Assembly (NCBI GenBank): GCA_037127255.1
Contig: JBANSL010000018.1
Span: 10,513,175 to 10,577,174, forward strand
DNA from: Persicaria tinctoria
Taxonomy: Eukaryota > Streptophyta > Magnoliopsida > Caryophyllales > Polygonaceae
Direction: 5' to 3'
DNA: 64,000 nucleotides
Shown: one piece after another, positions 54,112-63,838 of the stretch
Layout: every line of letters begins with the position of its first letter
How positions within the stretch are numbered: the first letter of the stretch is position 1
Translations under genes and position numbers: made by a program
Notes under the pieces: generated by a model
Seen by the model: only the letters and a program-made list of their open reading frames with translations
Told to the model about the DNA's origin: nothing
Database searches by the model: none

Positions 54112-56295
54112 GGGGCAGGGGGGCCAGGAGGGGCAGGATGCGGGTCAGAGGGGCCCACAGGATGAGCCCGTGCCCATCCCTGCGCAGGCTGCCGCACCGG
54201 CTGTGCAGGTCGACCCTTTCTTACCGCCGGGAGAGCTGCTTGTGTCTTACAGGCATCACCGCGCGTATCAGGTGTGAAGGGAGCCTATTGTGGAGCTGGC
54301 GCTGTTGAAGTTCCACCACCGGGCGACTCACCTGCTGCCATTCGACCGCTACATTTTTTAGGGCCCGGGGACCTGGGTGCAGGATCTTATCCCATCGGGC
54401 ATCCCGCGGCTGAGGTCCCTCCACTGGGAGTGTGTGGACGAGTTTACTTGCACAGCCTTCCTGGAGCATTGGCACCCGGAGACCAGCTCCTTCCACTTTT
54501 CATGGGGCGAGATGACCGTCACGCTGCACGACGTTGCTTGCCTCATGGGACTTCCGATGGAGGGTCTGCCGTGTACGTCACATCTGGTCGCGGGCGCATT
54601 GATCCCCACCGTCGCTGATTACTACCAGCTCACCCAGCAGGCCCTGAAGTCATACAGAAATGCTGGCGGCCCTCCAGTGACTTGGTTGACTGCCCTGTGG
54701 CATTAGAGACATGGGCCGCTCATCGCCCCCGCCCCCGCCCCCGCTGATGACCTAGAGGCCGCGGCTGATCCTGAGCAGATTCGGCTGCGCATGCATGTGG
54801 GAGGGGGGCAGCCCCAGGATGACCCTGCATAGCGTCGGTTTCTCCACATAGGGTACCTGGCCATCGCTCTCGCCGCGACTCTGTTTGTAGACAAGTCGCA
54901 GAGCCGGATCCCATGGAGGATCTTCGGCCTTATTTGGGACATCCCGCGTACGGCCACCCTTGCATGGGCTGCAGGTGCCCTCGCATGTCTGTACAGGGGC
55001 CTAGGCGAGGCTACCCGAGCAGGTGCGAAAGGTATAGATAGCTGCACACCGATTCTACAGGTACGAGACCGTTAAATTAGAGTTTTAGTTTACAAATATT
55101 TATATTATATGCTAACGACATTCTTTTTTGTGTCAACGCTTGGATATGGGCGTACTTCCCTCGCTTCCGAGGTGATTTCTCCAGCGATCCGACTAGGAAG
55201 GATGACCCTCGCTTCTACGCGAAGTTCATCGGTCCGAAGGTGCCACAGTGCATGAAGGACGCCGCGAAGCTGAAGAAGGTGCAGGAGCTGCGGGACGAGG
55301 TGGACCGTCTTACCATCGCCGATGTATGTATTCGAGACTCTATCTATATGACATATATTTCTTAACTGTGAATTACGCCTGATTTATCTTTAATTATAGG
55401 TGGAGTGAATGCCCTTTGGGCGTGGTCTGGACTTCGACGGCCAGTACCGTCAGTCCACCTATCGGGGCATCATCACATTCTGCGAGGAGGAGGAGGAGCC
55501 GTATATGCCCGATAGGTGCCTCCGGCAGTTCGGACGAGTCCAGGGGATCCCATAGCCCGTCATCGCGCCGGATCAGGTCTCCCGCGACACCACCTTGAAG
55601 AACGCGAAGTACATTGCCGTGTTTGCCCACAGCCACAACAAGTGGCAGGACCTGCAGGACGAGGGTCGCTTCTACAGGCTGGTCGAGCACAGACGCACCA
55701 GCGAGGATTGTCAGGCCGGTGTCACTGCAGATTACCTGGCTTGGTACGCGTCGCAGAGCCGGCAATACGTGCTGCCCACCACGCCACCCCATCCGGACAA
55801 TCCGGCGCCCGTCCACCCGATCGGCTTGGATCCATGGGTGGACCTGCCTCAGTTCCCTGTCATCCCTCCGGCGTTAGCGGCCCGCTTGCATGAGATGGGG
55901 GGCTATTGGAGGGCCCTGGCTACCGACCCTCGCCTTGATGAGTTGTTAGACGAGGTGACGGGTATTTTGCATCAGGCTGTCAGCAACCCAGCTGGACATT
56001 GATGTACATTTATCTTTATATTATACTTTTATGTTACGGATTTTGTATCTATCTGTATATTTCTATCTCGAGTAGACTTCTCTCATTTCTTCTGGGTCAT
56101 ATTAAACGTAAACATCACGAACGAAAACGAAAACGTTAAGCACGAAGTAAAGAGGTTTGGATGAGACACAGCGCCCGAAACAAATCATGATTGTAATTGT
56201 AAGTAATATGATGTAAGATAAGGTTGCACGAAAACGAAAACGTGAAGAACGAAGACGTGGAAAGAACGAAAATGAACGTAAAGAACGAGTTAGGT

Positions 56296-56341
56296 TAGTT
56301 AGGGTTTGGCTAGGGTTGTTAGGGTTTAGGGTTAGGGTTAG
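56296..56341 (+). repeat. Short interstitial telomere-like repeat
   Basis: TTAGGG and TTTAGGG units, some imperfect, immediately before a palindrome cluster. A mirrored CCCTAAA stretch is at about 57495-57530 before the right-hand palindrome cluster. Too short to be a telomere. Confidence 0.6.
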
Positions 56342-56395
56342 GTGCACGTGGTCAAGGACGTGCTTGCACGTCGTTGACGACGTGCAATCACGTGG

Positions 56396-57129
56396 TCACT
56401 GGGTTATGACGGTAACCCACGGTGTTCATAACCACAGGCTTTCCACGAGCTTGAAGGGTCACGCCATCGTCGGACAGATGACAGAAGGGGAAAAGAAAAT
56501 GGCCAAATGGATGAAGGAAATTGGCACTCCTCCAAAATCCATTAGGTACGAATTGAGGCAGTTGGATGAGACCAGCGTCACGTCAAGGAAGACCCTAACC
56601 AACATGCTCAACATGATGGTCACCGAAGAAAGAGGTATTCGGACGATGACACAAGATACCTTGCACCATCTGCGGGAAAGAGGGTACTACTACGACTTCA
56701 GACGACATCCGGATGACGACAACGTCTTGAGCGACCTCTTCCTTGCGCATCCTGACGGGATACGGCTTCTCCGAAGGTTTCATTACGTCATCGTATTGGA
56801 CAACACGTACAAAACAAATGCGTAAGTTACTTAATTATGATTACATTATTGCACATATAGCCAATTATAAAGTATTTTACATATAACATATTTACACTTG
56901 CATATATGGGATTCCATTATGCGAGTTGATTGGGTTCACACCATCAGGCAAGACTTACTGCATCGCCTATGCCTTCATGTCGCACGAGAACGAAGACACA
57001 TACGTCTGGGTGTTGCGTCAGCTTCAGATCTTGCTTGGGACAGTTCAGCCTCAAGCTATCATGACTGATCGGGAGCTAGGTCTCTTGGCGGCGCTGAATG
57101 TTGTCTTCCCCGACGTCCAGCGCTCCTAA
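56396..57129 (+). pseudogene. MULE (MuDR-type) transposase relic
   Basis: Plus-strand frames read GHWVMTVTHGVHNHRL, then ERGYYYDFRRHP, DLFLAHPDGIRLLRRFHYVI, VLDNTYKTN and, after a break of about 100 bp, ELIGFTPSGKTYCIAYAF and IMTDRELGLLAALNVVFPDV. These are the central blocks of MuDR/FAR1-type transposases, with the first two catalytic Asp residues (DNTYKT and TDRE). The zinc-finger N-terminus is missing and the sequence jumps after 57129 to a C-terminal tail (about 57165-57303), so the third acidic residue and the CxxH block are deleted. The break at 56820-56905 has a GTAAGT donor but no good acceptor. Not functional as it stands. Confidence 0.8.
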
Positions 57130-57534
57130 TTTTCCGTTCTCATAGATCTGGTTGCGTCCTAGCGCTCCTATTCCGCAGCCTCCGCCAGAATGGGTCGCAC
57201 ATCATCAACCGAGCGTCGAAGGATGGGATGCTCAGTTTCAAGCTCAGTTTGAGAGATTTCGAGCCTTACGTGTCGAGTCCGGCCGCCCTTTATTATTTTC
57301 CTAGATTTTATTCAACCAGTTTATTAAAATTATGGATGTAAACTTTTTTTTCCGTTCCTTGTAACGTTATTCGCATATTATCCGAATGAAAACCTTAACA
57401 ATTATTGTTTTCTATTTAATTTGACCCTAAATCCTTCAACTACACTAGCTAAACACTTCAATTTTTTCAATTAACATTACAAAACCCTCGAAAAATCTAA
57501 ACCCTAAACCCTAAACGCGAAAACCCTAACTAGG

Positions 57535-57660
57535 GTTTGCACGTCCTTAAGGACGTGCTTGCACGTTGTTAAGGACGTGCAAGTGTTTGCTTGTGGACGT
57601 GCATAATCCCAGACTTGCACGTCCTTAAGGACGTACAAGCACGTCGTTAAAAACGTGCAA
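57535..57660. repeat. Palindrome cluster at the right end of the PMD-MULE
   Basis: Several near-copies of GCACGTCCTTAAGGACGTGC in tandem, alternating TT and AA spacers, each able to form a perfect or near-perfect hairpin. Matching clusters at 51770-51955 and 56341-56395. Confidence 0.85.
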
Positions 57661-57699
57661 ATCCTTAATCATCATTTGCGGTGTATATATCAACACCCT

Positions 57700-58040
57700 A
57701 TTAATATAAAATACAACCACACATTTTAAAATTAATGCCGATATACAATTGATAAGCATTTTTCCTTGGAAGTCCGATTATTGTTCGATGTGGGTAAATA
57801 GAAGAGTAAGTCATTTGAAAACTCTATTTACCATTCCAACAACTTTTTTTTTTAAATTTTTTTTATAAGATCCGAGATCTTACCCAATAACCCAAATCTT
57901 AAACATTTTCGGGGGTAAAAATCAGGGTAATTTTGAAAGTAAAAAAAAAAAAAAAACTCACAGAAACTCACTTTTTTTTTTAAGTACCAAAGTTATCCAT
58001 AAACAAGACTTATCCACTAATCCTTTTCCATGGCAAACAC
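57700..58040. other. Upstream of the GH3 gene
   Basis: AT-rich DNA between the MULE end and the GH3 core promoter. A-run at about 57943-57956. Nothing else recognised. Confidence 0.4.
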
Positions 58041-58048
58041 TATAAAAG
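58041..58048 (+). promoter_or_regulatory. TATA box of the GH3 gene
   Basis: TATAAAAG lies 50 bp before the ATG at 58098, leaving a short leader of about 20-25 bp if transcription starts at the usual distance. Confidence 0.6.
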
Positions 58049-58097
58049 TACCATTTATCTGCTTGTGTTTTAGCACTAACAGACTCCTTCCAAAGAG

Positions 58098-60271
58098 ATG
58101 AAAACGATGCCTTCATCGGCGCCACTGCGTGCACTAACCCTCATCTTGTTATCGCTATGGCTCTGCACGGCGGCGGCGGGAGATGAGAGCTACATGAAGT
58201 ACAAGGACCCGAATCAGCCAACGGGGGTTCGGATAAGAGACCTGATGAAGAGGATGACGCTGCAGGAGAAGATCGGCCAGATGACGCAGCTCGAAAAGAG
58301 TGCTGCGACACCGGAGGTTGTGAAGGACTACTACATCGGCAGCCTGTTTAGCGGCGGCGAACACATCCAGCTCCCCCAGGGCTCCCCCGCCGACTGGGTC
58401 AACCTCGTCAACGGCTTCCAGTCGGCCGCCCTCTCCACCCGCCTCGGCATCCCCGTCATCTTCGGCATCGACGCCGTCCACGGCAACGCCAATGTCTACA
58501 AGGCCACCATCTTCCCTCATAACATCGCCCTCGGATCCACCAGGTTTGTAACTGTCCGTCTGACACTCTTTGTGCCCTCTCAATTTACGACTTAATAATT
58601 ATTTATCTCTAACCTAGAGAGCCGGAGCTAGTGAAGAGGATCGGTGCGGCGACGGCCCTCGAGGCGAGGGCGACCGGCATTCCGTACGTCTTTGCTCCCT
58701 GCATCGCCGTATGCAGGGATCCGAGATGGGGTAGGTGCTACGAGAGCTACAGCGAGGACCCGAAGATCGTCGAGGCCATGACCGAAATCATCCCCGGCTT
58801 GCAAGGAGATATCCCTTCGGGTTCAAGGAAGGGCGTACCCTTTGTTGCAGGGAGGTAAGTTATACAAATTTTAAGTGTATATTATAGTACGGACGCTTTA
58901 TCCTCTTATTGGGCCTATCCGATTTACGTGCTGCAGCAATAAGGTTGCAGCCTGTGCGAAGCACTTTGTGGGCGATGGAGGGACGGTTCGAGGGATCAAT
59001 GAGAACGACACGAGAATCGATTGGCACGGCTTGTTGAGCATCCACATGCCGGGGTTCTACCACTCGATCATCAAGGGCGTGTCGACGGCCATGGTCTCGT
59101 TTTCGAGCTGGAACGGCGTGAAGATGCACTCCAACCGCAATCTCATCACCAATTTCCTCAAGGGAACCCTAAGATTTAGGGGTTTTGTGATCACGGATTA
59201 CATGGGGCTCGATGCAATCACCAGCCCGCCCCATGCCAACTACACCTACTCGGTCGAAACGGGAATCAACGCCGGCATTGACTTGATCATGGTCCCTATC
59301 AACTACACGGAGTTCATCGACACCCTTACGGGTCTGGTGAACCAAGGAGCTGTCCCCATGAGCAGGATCGATGATGCCGTGGAGAGGATCCTTAGAGTGA
59401 AGTTCACCCTCGGCCTTTTCGACAACCCCATGGCCGATCACAGCTTCGCATCACATCTCGGAAGCCAGGAGCACCGCGATCTGGCTAGGGAAGCGGTGAG
59501 GAAGTCATTGGTGTTGCTCAAGAACGGCAAGAGCGCCGATGAGCCATTGCTGCCTCTTCCGAAGAAGGCCGGAAAGATCCTTGTCGCTGGCACCCACGCT
59601 AACAACCTCGGCTACCAGTGTGGCGGCTGGAGCATCCGCTGGCAAGGGCTCAGCGGCAACAACCACACCGCCGGTACTGATTAAATCTCTCTTATGTCAA
59701 TTATTGAATTGAAACCTAAATTACTTCAATTTTTATTGCCAATTATTGAATTGAAACCTAAATTACTTCAATTTTTATTTTAATAGGAACGACGATACTG
59801 AGCGCAATCACATCGGCGGTGGATGAGTCGACGGAGGTGGTGTACAACGAGAACCCAGGGGGTGAGGAGCTAAAGTCGGGTAATTTCTCGTACGCGGTGG
59901 TGGTGGTGGGAGAGGAGCCGTACGCGGAGACGTTGGGGTACAGCGAGAACCTGACAATGGCGGAGCCGGGGCAGGGGATTCTGGAGAAGGTGTGCGGGGA
60001 AGTCAAGTGTGTGGTGGTGGTGGTGTCGGGGAGGCCGTTGGTGATGGAGCCGTACATGGAGCAGGTGGAGGCGCTGGTGGCGGCGTGGCTGCCGGGGTCG
60101 GAGGGGAAGGGGGTCTCCGATGTGTTGTTTGGTGACTATGGCTTCACGGGGAAGCTGCCGAGGACGTGGTTCAGGCGGGTGGATCAGTTGCCGATGAACG
60201 TTGGGGATGAACATTATGATCCTCTGTTTCCGTTTGGATTTGGGTTAACTACCCAACCGATTCCCGCCTAA
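58098..60271 (+). CDS. GH3 beta-D-glucan exohydrolase / beta-glucosidase-like, 4 exons, 634 aa
   Basis: Glycoside hydrolase family 3, exo-beta-glucanase type, which removes glucose from cell-wall beta-glucans outside the cell. Exons 58098-58543, 58618-58854, 58937-59673, 59787-60271 (TAA); all introns are GT-AG and phases match. A signal peptide (hydrophobic [15 protein letters not shown]) starts the protein. The N-terminal barrel has [40 protein letters not shown] and [10 protein letters not shown]; the nucleophile should be the Asp near residue 315 in [11 protein letters not shown]. The second domain has [23 protein letters not shown] (containing the likely acid/base Glu) and ends FPFGFGLTT. 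The length equals that of barley ExoI-type enzymes. The coding sequence is GC-rich compared with its surroundings. No break seen. Confidence 0.94.
59697..59780 (+). repeat. Tandem duplication of about 42 bp in GH3 intron 3
   Basis: CAATTATTGAATTGAAACC..CTTCAATTTTTATT occurs twice in a row, just before the acceptor at 59786. The copies are nearly identical, so the duplication is young. Confidence 0.88.
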
Positions 60272-60858
60272 ATATACGAAGTATAATAACGGGTAGCTAG
60301 ATATTAGGGTGAATATCACTTTGGATCTTTTGCAATATTAGTTTAATTATTATAGTTTTATGAATTATGAGAATTTCTCTTTCTCAATTTAACTAGCAAA
60401 ATTAAGGTGTGTTGGGATTCCATTGCATTTTCATTATAATGCAATTATTTTACCCGGTCTTATGTGTCCGGTTGGTTATAAAAATAAAAATCGAGGTAAA
60501 ACCGTAATTTAATCAACTAATCACATAAATCGAGATAAAATAATTGTATTTTAATTAATATATCGTGGAATCAAAAAATATCATAATTTAAACTCTTTAA
60601 AAAATTTATTAACCAAACACCGCCTTATCATTTTGCATTATAACCATAATACATTTGGAATCCAAACACACCCTTAATCTCTATCAGATGAGTTAATTTA
60701 TTGGAAATTGAACTGGTATTTACATTCCCTGTTTTGGCAATCGAAACTACTCGGTTAGACAGTTAGGGGCCAACATTCAAAATGATCTAGGACTTCTTAA
60801 CCTCATCTATCATGACTCCAGTGGGTAGAGTCTTCCCAGGAATTCTTACCTAATTAAA
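60272..60858. other. GH3 3' flank
   Basis: AT-rich. It includes a stretch at about 60411-60680 starting GTGTTGGGATTCCATTGCATT and ending in a roughly inverted TTTGGAATCCAAACACACC, which looks like a small MITE (about 270 bp). No gene. Confidence 0.45.
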
Positions 60859-61752
60859 AATGGTTAAATTTGGGAAATATCCATTTTTCATGTCAAAATT
60901 AAGTAAATGTCCACTTTTTTACATAATTAAGTAAATGTCCATTTTTCCAAAAATACCCCTCCTTCCCAATCCCTAACCCTTCCTACTTCCCCCTTTGACC
61001 ATTTTTAATTTTAACATTGACTAGTCAACATTGACCATTCCGGTCAACGCCTGCATTTGGTGACAATTTTTTTGTGACAGTTGAGTATTTTTTTCTGGTG
61101 ACAGTTAATTGTGACAATTATTTTGGTGACAATTGATTTTTTTGTGACATTTTATTTTTTCCGGTGACAGTTAGGGGAAAATCTTTTCTAGTGACAATTG
61201 ATTTTCCTTTTTTCTTGTGATAAATGTTGGTGACAAAAAAATTTGGGTGACAATTGATTTTCTTCCAGTGACAGTTGCTAGTAACAATTTTCCTCGATGG
61301 CAAATGAGGTTTTTCTGCTAATAGATGATTTTCATGATGACAATTGTTGGTGACAACTATTAATGATGAGGTTGATGACAATATATTGTCACCATGATAT
61401 TGTAAACTTAAAAAAATTGTCACCATAACATTATACATCACCAAGACATTGTCACCAACTACAGAACACTGTTTTCATATTGTTTAATCAACCGTATTGT
61501 CACCAACTTATAAAAAACATTGTCACCAACCTCTTTTCAGTAATCTATTGACACCAACAATAAAACAGTGTAACCAACCTATTTTCATCAAGCTTTGGTC
61601 AATAATCTACTGTCACCAATTATAAAACTTTGTCACCAATATATCTAGTGTCAACCACCTATTTTTAGAAATTAATTGTCACCAACGACAAAACAGTGTC
61701 AACAACCAATTGTCACCAACTACAAAGCACTTTCATCAAACTAAAATATTTA

Positions 61753-62150
61753 CAATGCTAATGTTATCACATTTGTCATCTAATATTAACACACTTTTGT
61801 TACAAAACTGAAACCCTAAAACAAGGGGATCATAGACCCAAGAGGGGTTAAACCTGATCATACGAAAATTTGATGTACGGTATAGTTTAGGGTTTAGTCT
61901 TTAGGGTTTAGGGCCAAGGCCCTAAACCCTAAATCCTAAACCCTAAGCCCTGAAATGTGTGTACAGTACCAATATTATCAGATTTGTCATCTAATATTAA
62001 CGCATTTTTATTACGAAACTGAAACCCTAGAACTAGGGGAGCATAGACCCTAGAGGGGCTAAACTTGAGCAAACGAATAATTCGATGTACAATACTATAA
62101 TGGCATCACATTTGTCATCTAATATTAACGCATTTTTGTTACAATAATAA
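61753..62150 (+). repeat. Three imperfect tandem units in the MULE
   Basis: Each unit has CATCTAATATTAAC, GAAACCCTA and GATGTA in the same order, starting near 61753, 61964 and 62090; the third is shortened. Between them is a telomere-like palindrome GGGTTTAGGG..CCCTAAACCC at about 61888-61935. Confidence 0.65.
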
Positions 62151-62230
62151 CCCTAAGTAGATGAAATTTGATGTAAAGTTTAACTTTGTAATACTTAATT
62201 GTCAAACTACATCAACTTGCAAAAATATCA

Positions 62231-62410
62231 AAACAAAGGGGAACAGTTGAGACATTCATACTTAACATCGAAAATAGCAAGACCCTCTATAGCCATCCTC
62301 TCTCTATACGCATTCATATATTTGTCTGAAATAGCTTCAATATCACCATGAAATGCAAGACTCTCGATATATTTGATGGTATATATACCACAACTTCTAC
62401 TACAATTGAA
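62231..62410 (-). pseudogene. Ulp1-like (C48) cysteine protease C-terminal fragment
   Basis: The minus strand reads CSRSCGIYTIKYIESLAFHG followed by MNAYRERMAIEGLA and stops. The CG pair with the following I-x-x-KYIE helix is the Ulp1/SUMO-protease catalytic-Cys block as found in plant MULE-borne Ulp1 genes. His and Asp blocks were not found, so only the end of the domain remains. Confidence 0.6.
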
Positions 62411-63284
62411 AAGAAGGATAATGAAAATTACATTATAGCTAAATGAGATATAAATTTCATTTGTCACCAAAACAGAATATATATATAACTCTATCAATTG
62501 CCACCAATCTAAAAAAACAACAAAATAACAACATAAATTCCATTTGTCACCAAAACAGAATATATAACTCTACCAATTGTCACCAATCCAAAAATAACAA
62601 CATAAATTCCATTTGTCACCAAAACATTGTCACCAACCTATTGTCAACAACTATGAAACACTGTCATCAAATTATTTTCACCAACAAGTGAACACTGTCA
62701 ACAAACATTGTCACAAACTAATTGTCACCAACTAAAAATAAACGTTGTCACCGATCTATTATCCATAATCAGAGAACATTATCACCACCCACTATTGTCA
62801 CCAACCTACTTTAGTAATATGTTGTCACCAACAGTAAAATAGTGTCATCAAAATGTTGTTTCACTGTTTAAGATCAAAATATTGTTTCAACAAATATTTG
62901 TCACCAAGACCGTGTAATAAAAAAAATGTCATCAGCATACTCAATGTCGCCAATGGCAAAACATTATACCCTAGAGTGACTAAAACCAAGCAAAAGGTAA
63001 TCTATTGTCACCAAATCCACCAATGACAAAATATTGTCACCAAACTGAAACTCCATCCTCAATCATTCAACAAGACTGATCTAGATTCAAGTTGTCACCA
63101 AATCCACCGTTTCAGATCAAAATATTGTTTCCTGCAATTACTCTAACCACAATGGGCCTGCAATTCCACAAATTGAACAAAACCACAAATTGAACAAAAT
63201 CAGGCTCCCGCTGTTGGCGTTGCGCGACCAGGCATCGCGTGTGCCATCGGAGAAGATCCTTCGCGTGTACCGTTTCAGACTGGT

Positions 63285-63561
63285 AGCTCTGAGAAGCCGC
63301 ATACGATCGAAGGAGATGATGGGACTGCGACAGCTACGCGTCAATCAACGACAGCTGATCGATCGGCGTGGCGACACGCAGGCACGACACGTGTGCAGCG
63401 AGGAGTTGTTCGTACAACGGGTGGCTTGCAAGCTCCGCCTTCAATTCCTGGTAGTGGTGCTCCCCAACCACCGCCGACATCTCGCCGCCTCCTCCCATGC
63501 CGCCGATCCCGCCTCCGTCTCCGTCGCCGCCCATCATCCCTAATAGCCCCTGTTCTTGCAT
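63285..63561 (-). pseudogene. KNAT7: Captured 5' fragment of a KNAT7-like class II KNOX gene
   Basis: An ATG at 63561 opens [17 protein letters not shown], a Gly-rich stretch, then [20 protein letters not shown] and IDQLSLIDA. This is the KNOX1 domain of KNAT7, a homeodomain regulator of secondary-wall formation. A TAG (63334-63336) replaces the expected Gln codon, after which LSQSHHLLRSYA continues to about 63290 before similarity ends. KNOX2, ELK and homeodomain are absent. A few dozen bases of leader also appear to be copied. It is inside the MULE, so it is a captured exon rather than a resident gene. Confidence 0.78.
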
Positions 63562-63838
63562 TTCCTCTCTTTTCCCTTGCCGGAATTGAAACAATTTCAA
63601 ACAATTAGGTCGAATTGGGGGAAAATAAAGGAAATTGGAGAGATTCTTTAGTGTAGGGAGAGGACCACAAAAATATAGGTATACAGAAACGGGGTAATCT
63701 AGGTAATGTAACAAATTTTTATAACAGGGGTATAATGGGTATTACATAAAAATTGTGGATACTTACTTAATATCCATTTAAATATGGACATTTACTTAAT
63801 TAGCTTTTCTAAATGGATATTTGACCAAATTTTTCCAT

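Larger units (their letters stand above)
52089..56002 (+). pseudogene. Plant mobile domain (PMD, MAIN-like) gene, broken
   Basis: PMD proteins occur in plant transposons (MULE and Gypsy) and in host MAIN/MAIL genes. Exon 1 (52089-52430) encodes METEREIEAE followed by Glu/Ala/Gly-rich sequence with poly-Gly runs and ends at a GT donor. The intron (52431 to about 53290) is AT-rich with recurring ACATTAAAA words. Later exons: about 53300-55062 (split by a hAT element at 53554-54111), 55138-55323, 55401-56002. PMD signatures are LHWECVDEFTCTAFLEHWHP, FHFSWGEMTVTLHDV, LMGLPMEG, TLFVDKSQSRIP and YRGLGEATRAG. In-frame stops are at about 54274 (TGA), 54359, 54704, 54829 (TAG), 55407 (TGA) and 55554 (TAG). 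The acceptor before the exon at 55138 is not AG. Outside the stops the frame is well kept. Confidence 0.75.
51754..57699 (+). mobile_element. Mutator-like element with a PMD gene and transposase relic
   Basis: Left end about GGCTATATCCACCGCAAATC, right end the inverted form of GGGTGTTGATATATACACC followed by GCAAAT. Palindromic units built on CACGT..TTAAGGACGTGC cluster at 51770-51955, 56341-56395 and 57535-57660. The plus strand carries a PMD (MAIN-like) gene and then a MULE transposase relic. It is decayed: six stops, a nested hAT element and an internal deletion in the transposase. Ends are approximate and the 9-bp target duplication was not established, so its unity as one element is inferred. 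Confidence 0.65.
61055..63110. repeat. Array of GGTGACAA / TTGTCACC motifs
   Basis: Dozens of irregularly spaced copies. From 61055 to about 61375 nearly all read GTGACAAT or GTGACAGT; from 61385 to 63110 nearly all read TTGTCACCAA. The switch is at the perfect palindrome TGACAATATATTGTCA (61376-61391). Spacing varies from about 15 to 40 bp, so this is not a plain satellite. Confidence 0.85.
60859..63838. mobile_element. MULE-like element carrying Ulp1 and KNOX fragments
   Basis: Ends mirror each other: left AAATTTGGGAAATATCCATTT with AATTAAGTAAATGTCCA, right end inverted TGGACATTTACTTAATTA and AAATGGATATTTGACCAAA. Between them are a GGTGACAA motif array, an Ulp1-like protease fragment and a KNAT7-like exon fragment, both on the minus strand. 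Ulp1-bearing MULEs are a known plant class and capture of host exons is known for Pack-MULEs. A 9-bp target duplication could not be shown in the A/T-rich flanks. Confidence 0.68.

Noticed and set aside
54274..54618. A second plus-strand frame over the PMD core
   Set aside because: The PMD signatures are in the other frame; this is an out-of-frame shadow.
56296..56341. A chromosome end or large interstitial telomere
   Set aside because: Only a few imperfect TTTAGGG-like units, inside transposon DNA with genes on both sides.
59870..60214. A minus-strand His/Arg/Pro-rich frame over GH3 exon 4
   Set aside because: Mirror of GC-rich GH3 codons; the GH3 frame is certain.
61055..63110. The GGTGACAA array as a CRISPR array or satellite
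   Set aside because: Motif is only 8-10 bp, spacing is irregular, orientation flips, and the host is a plant.
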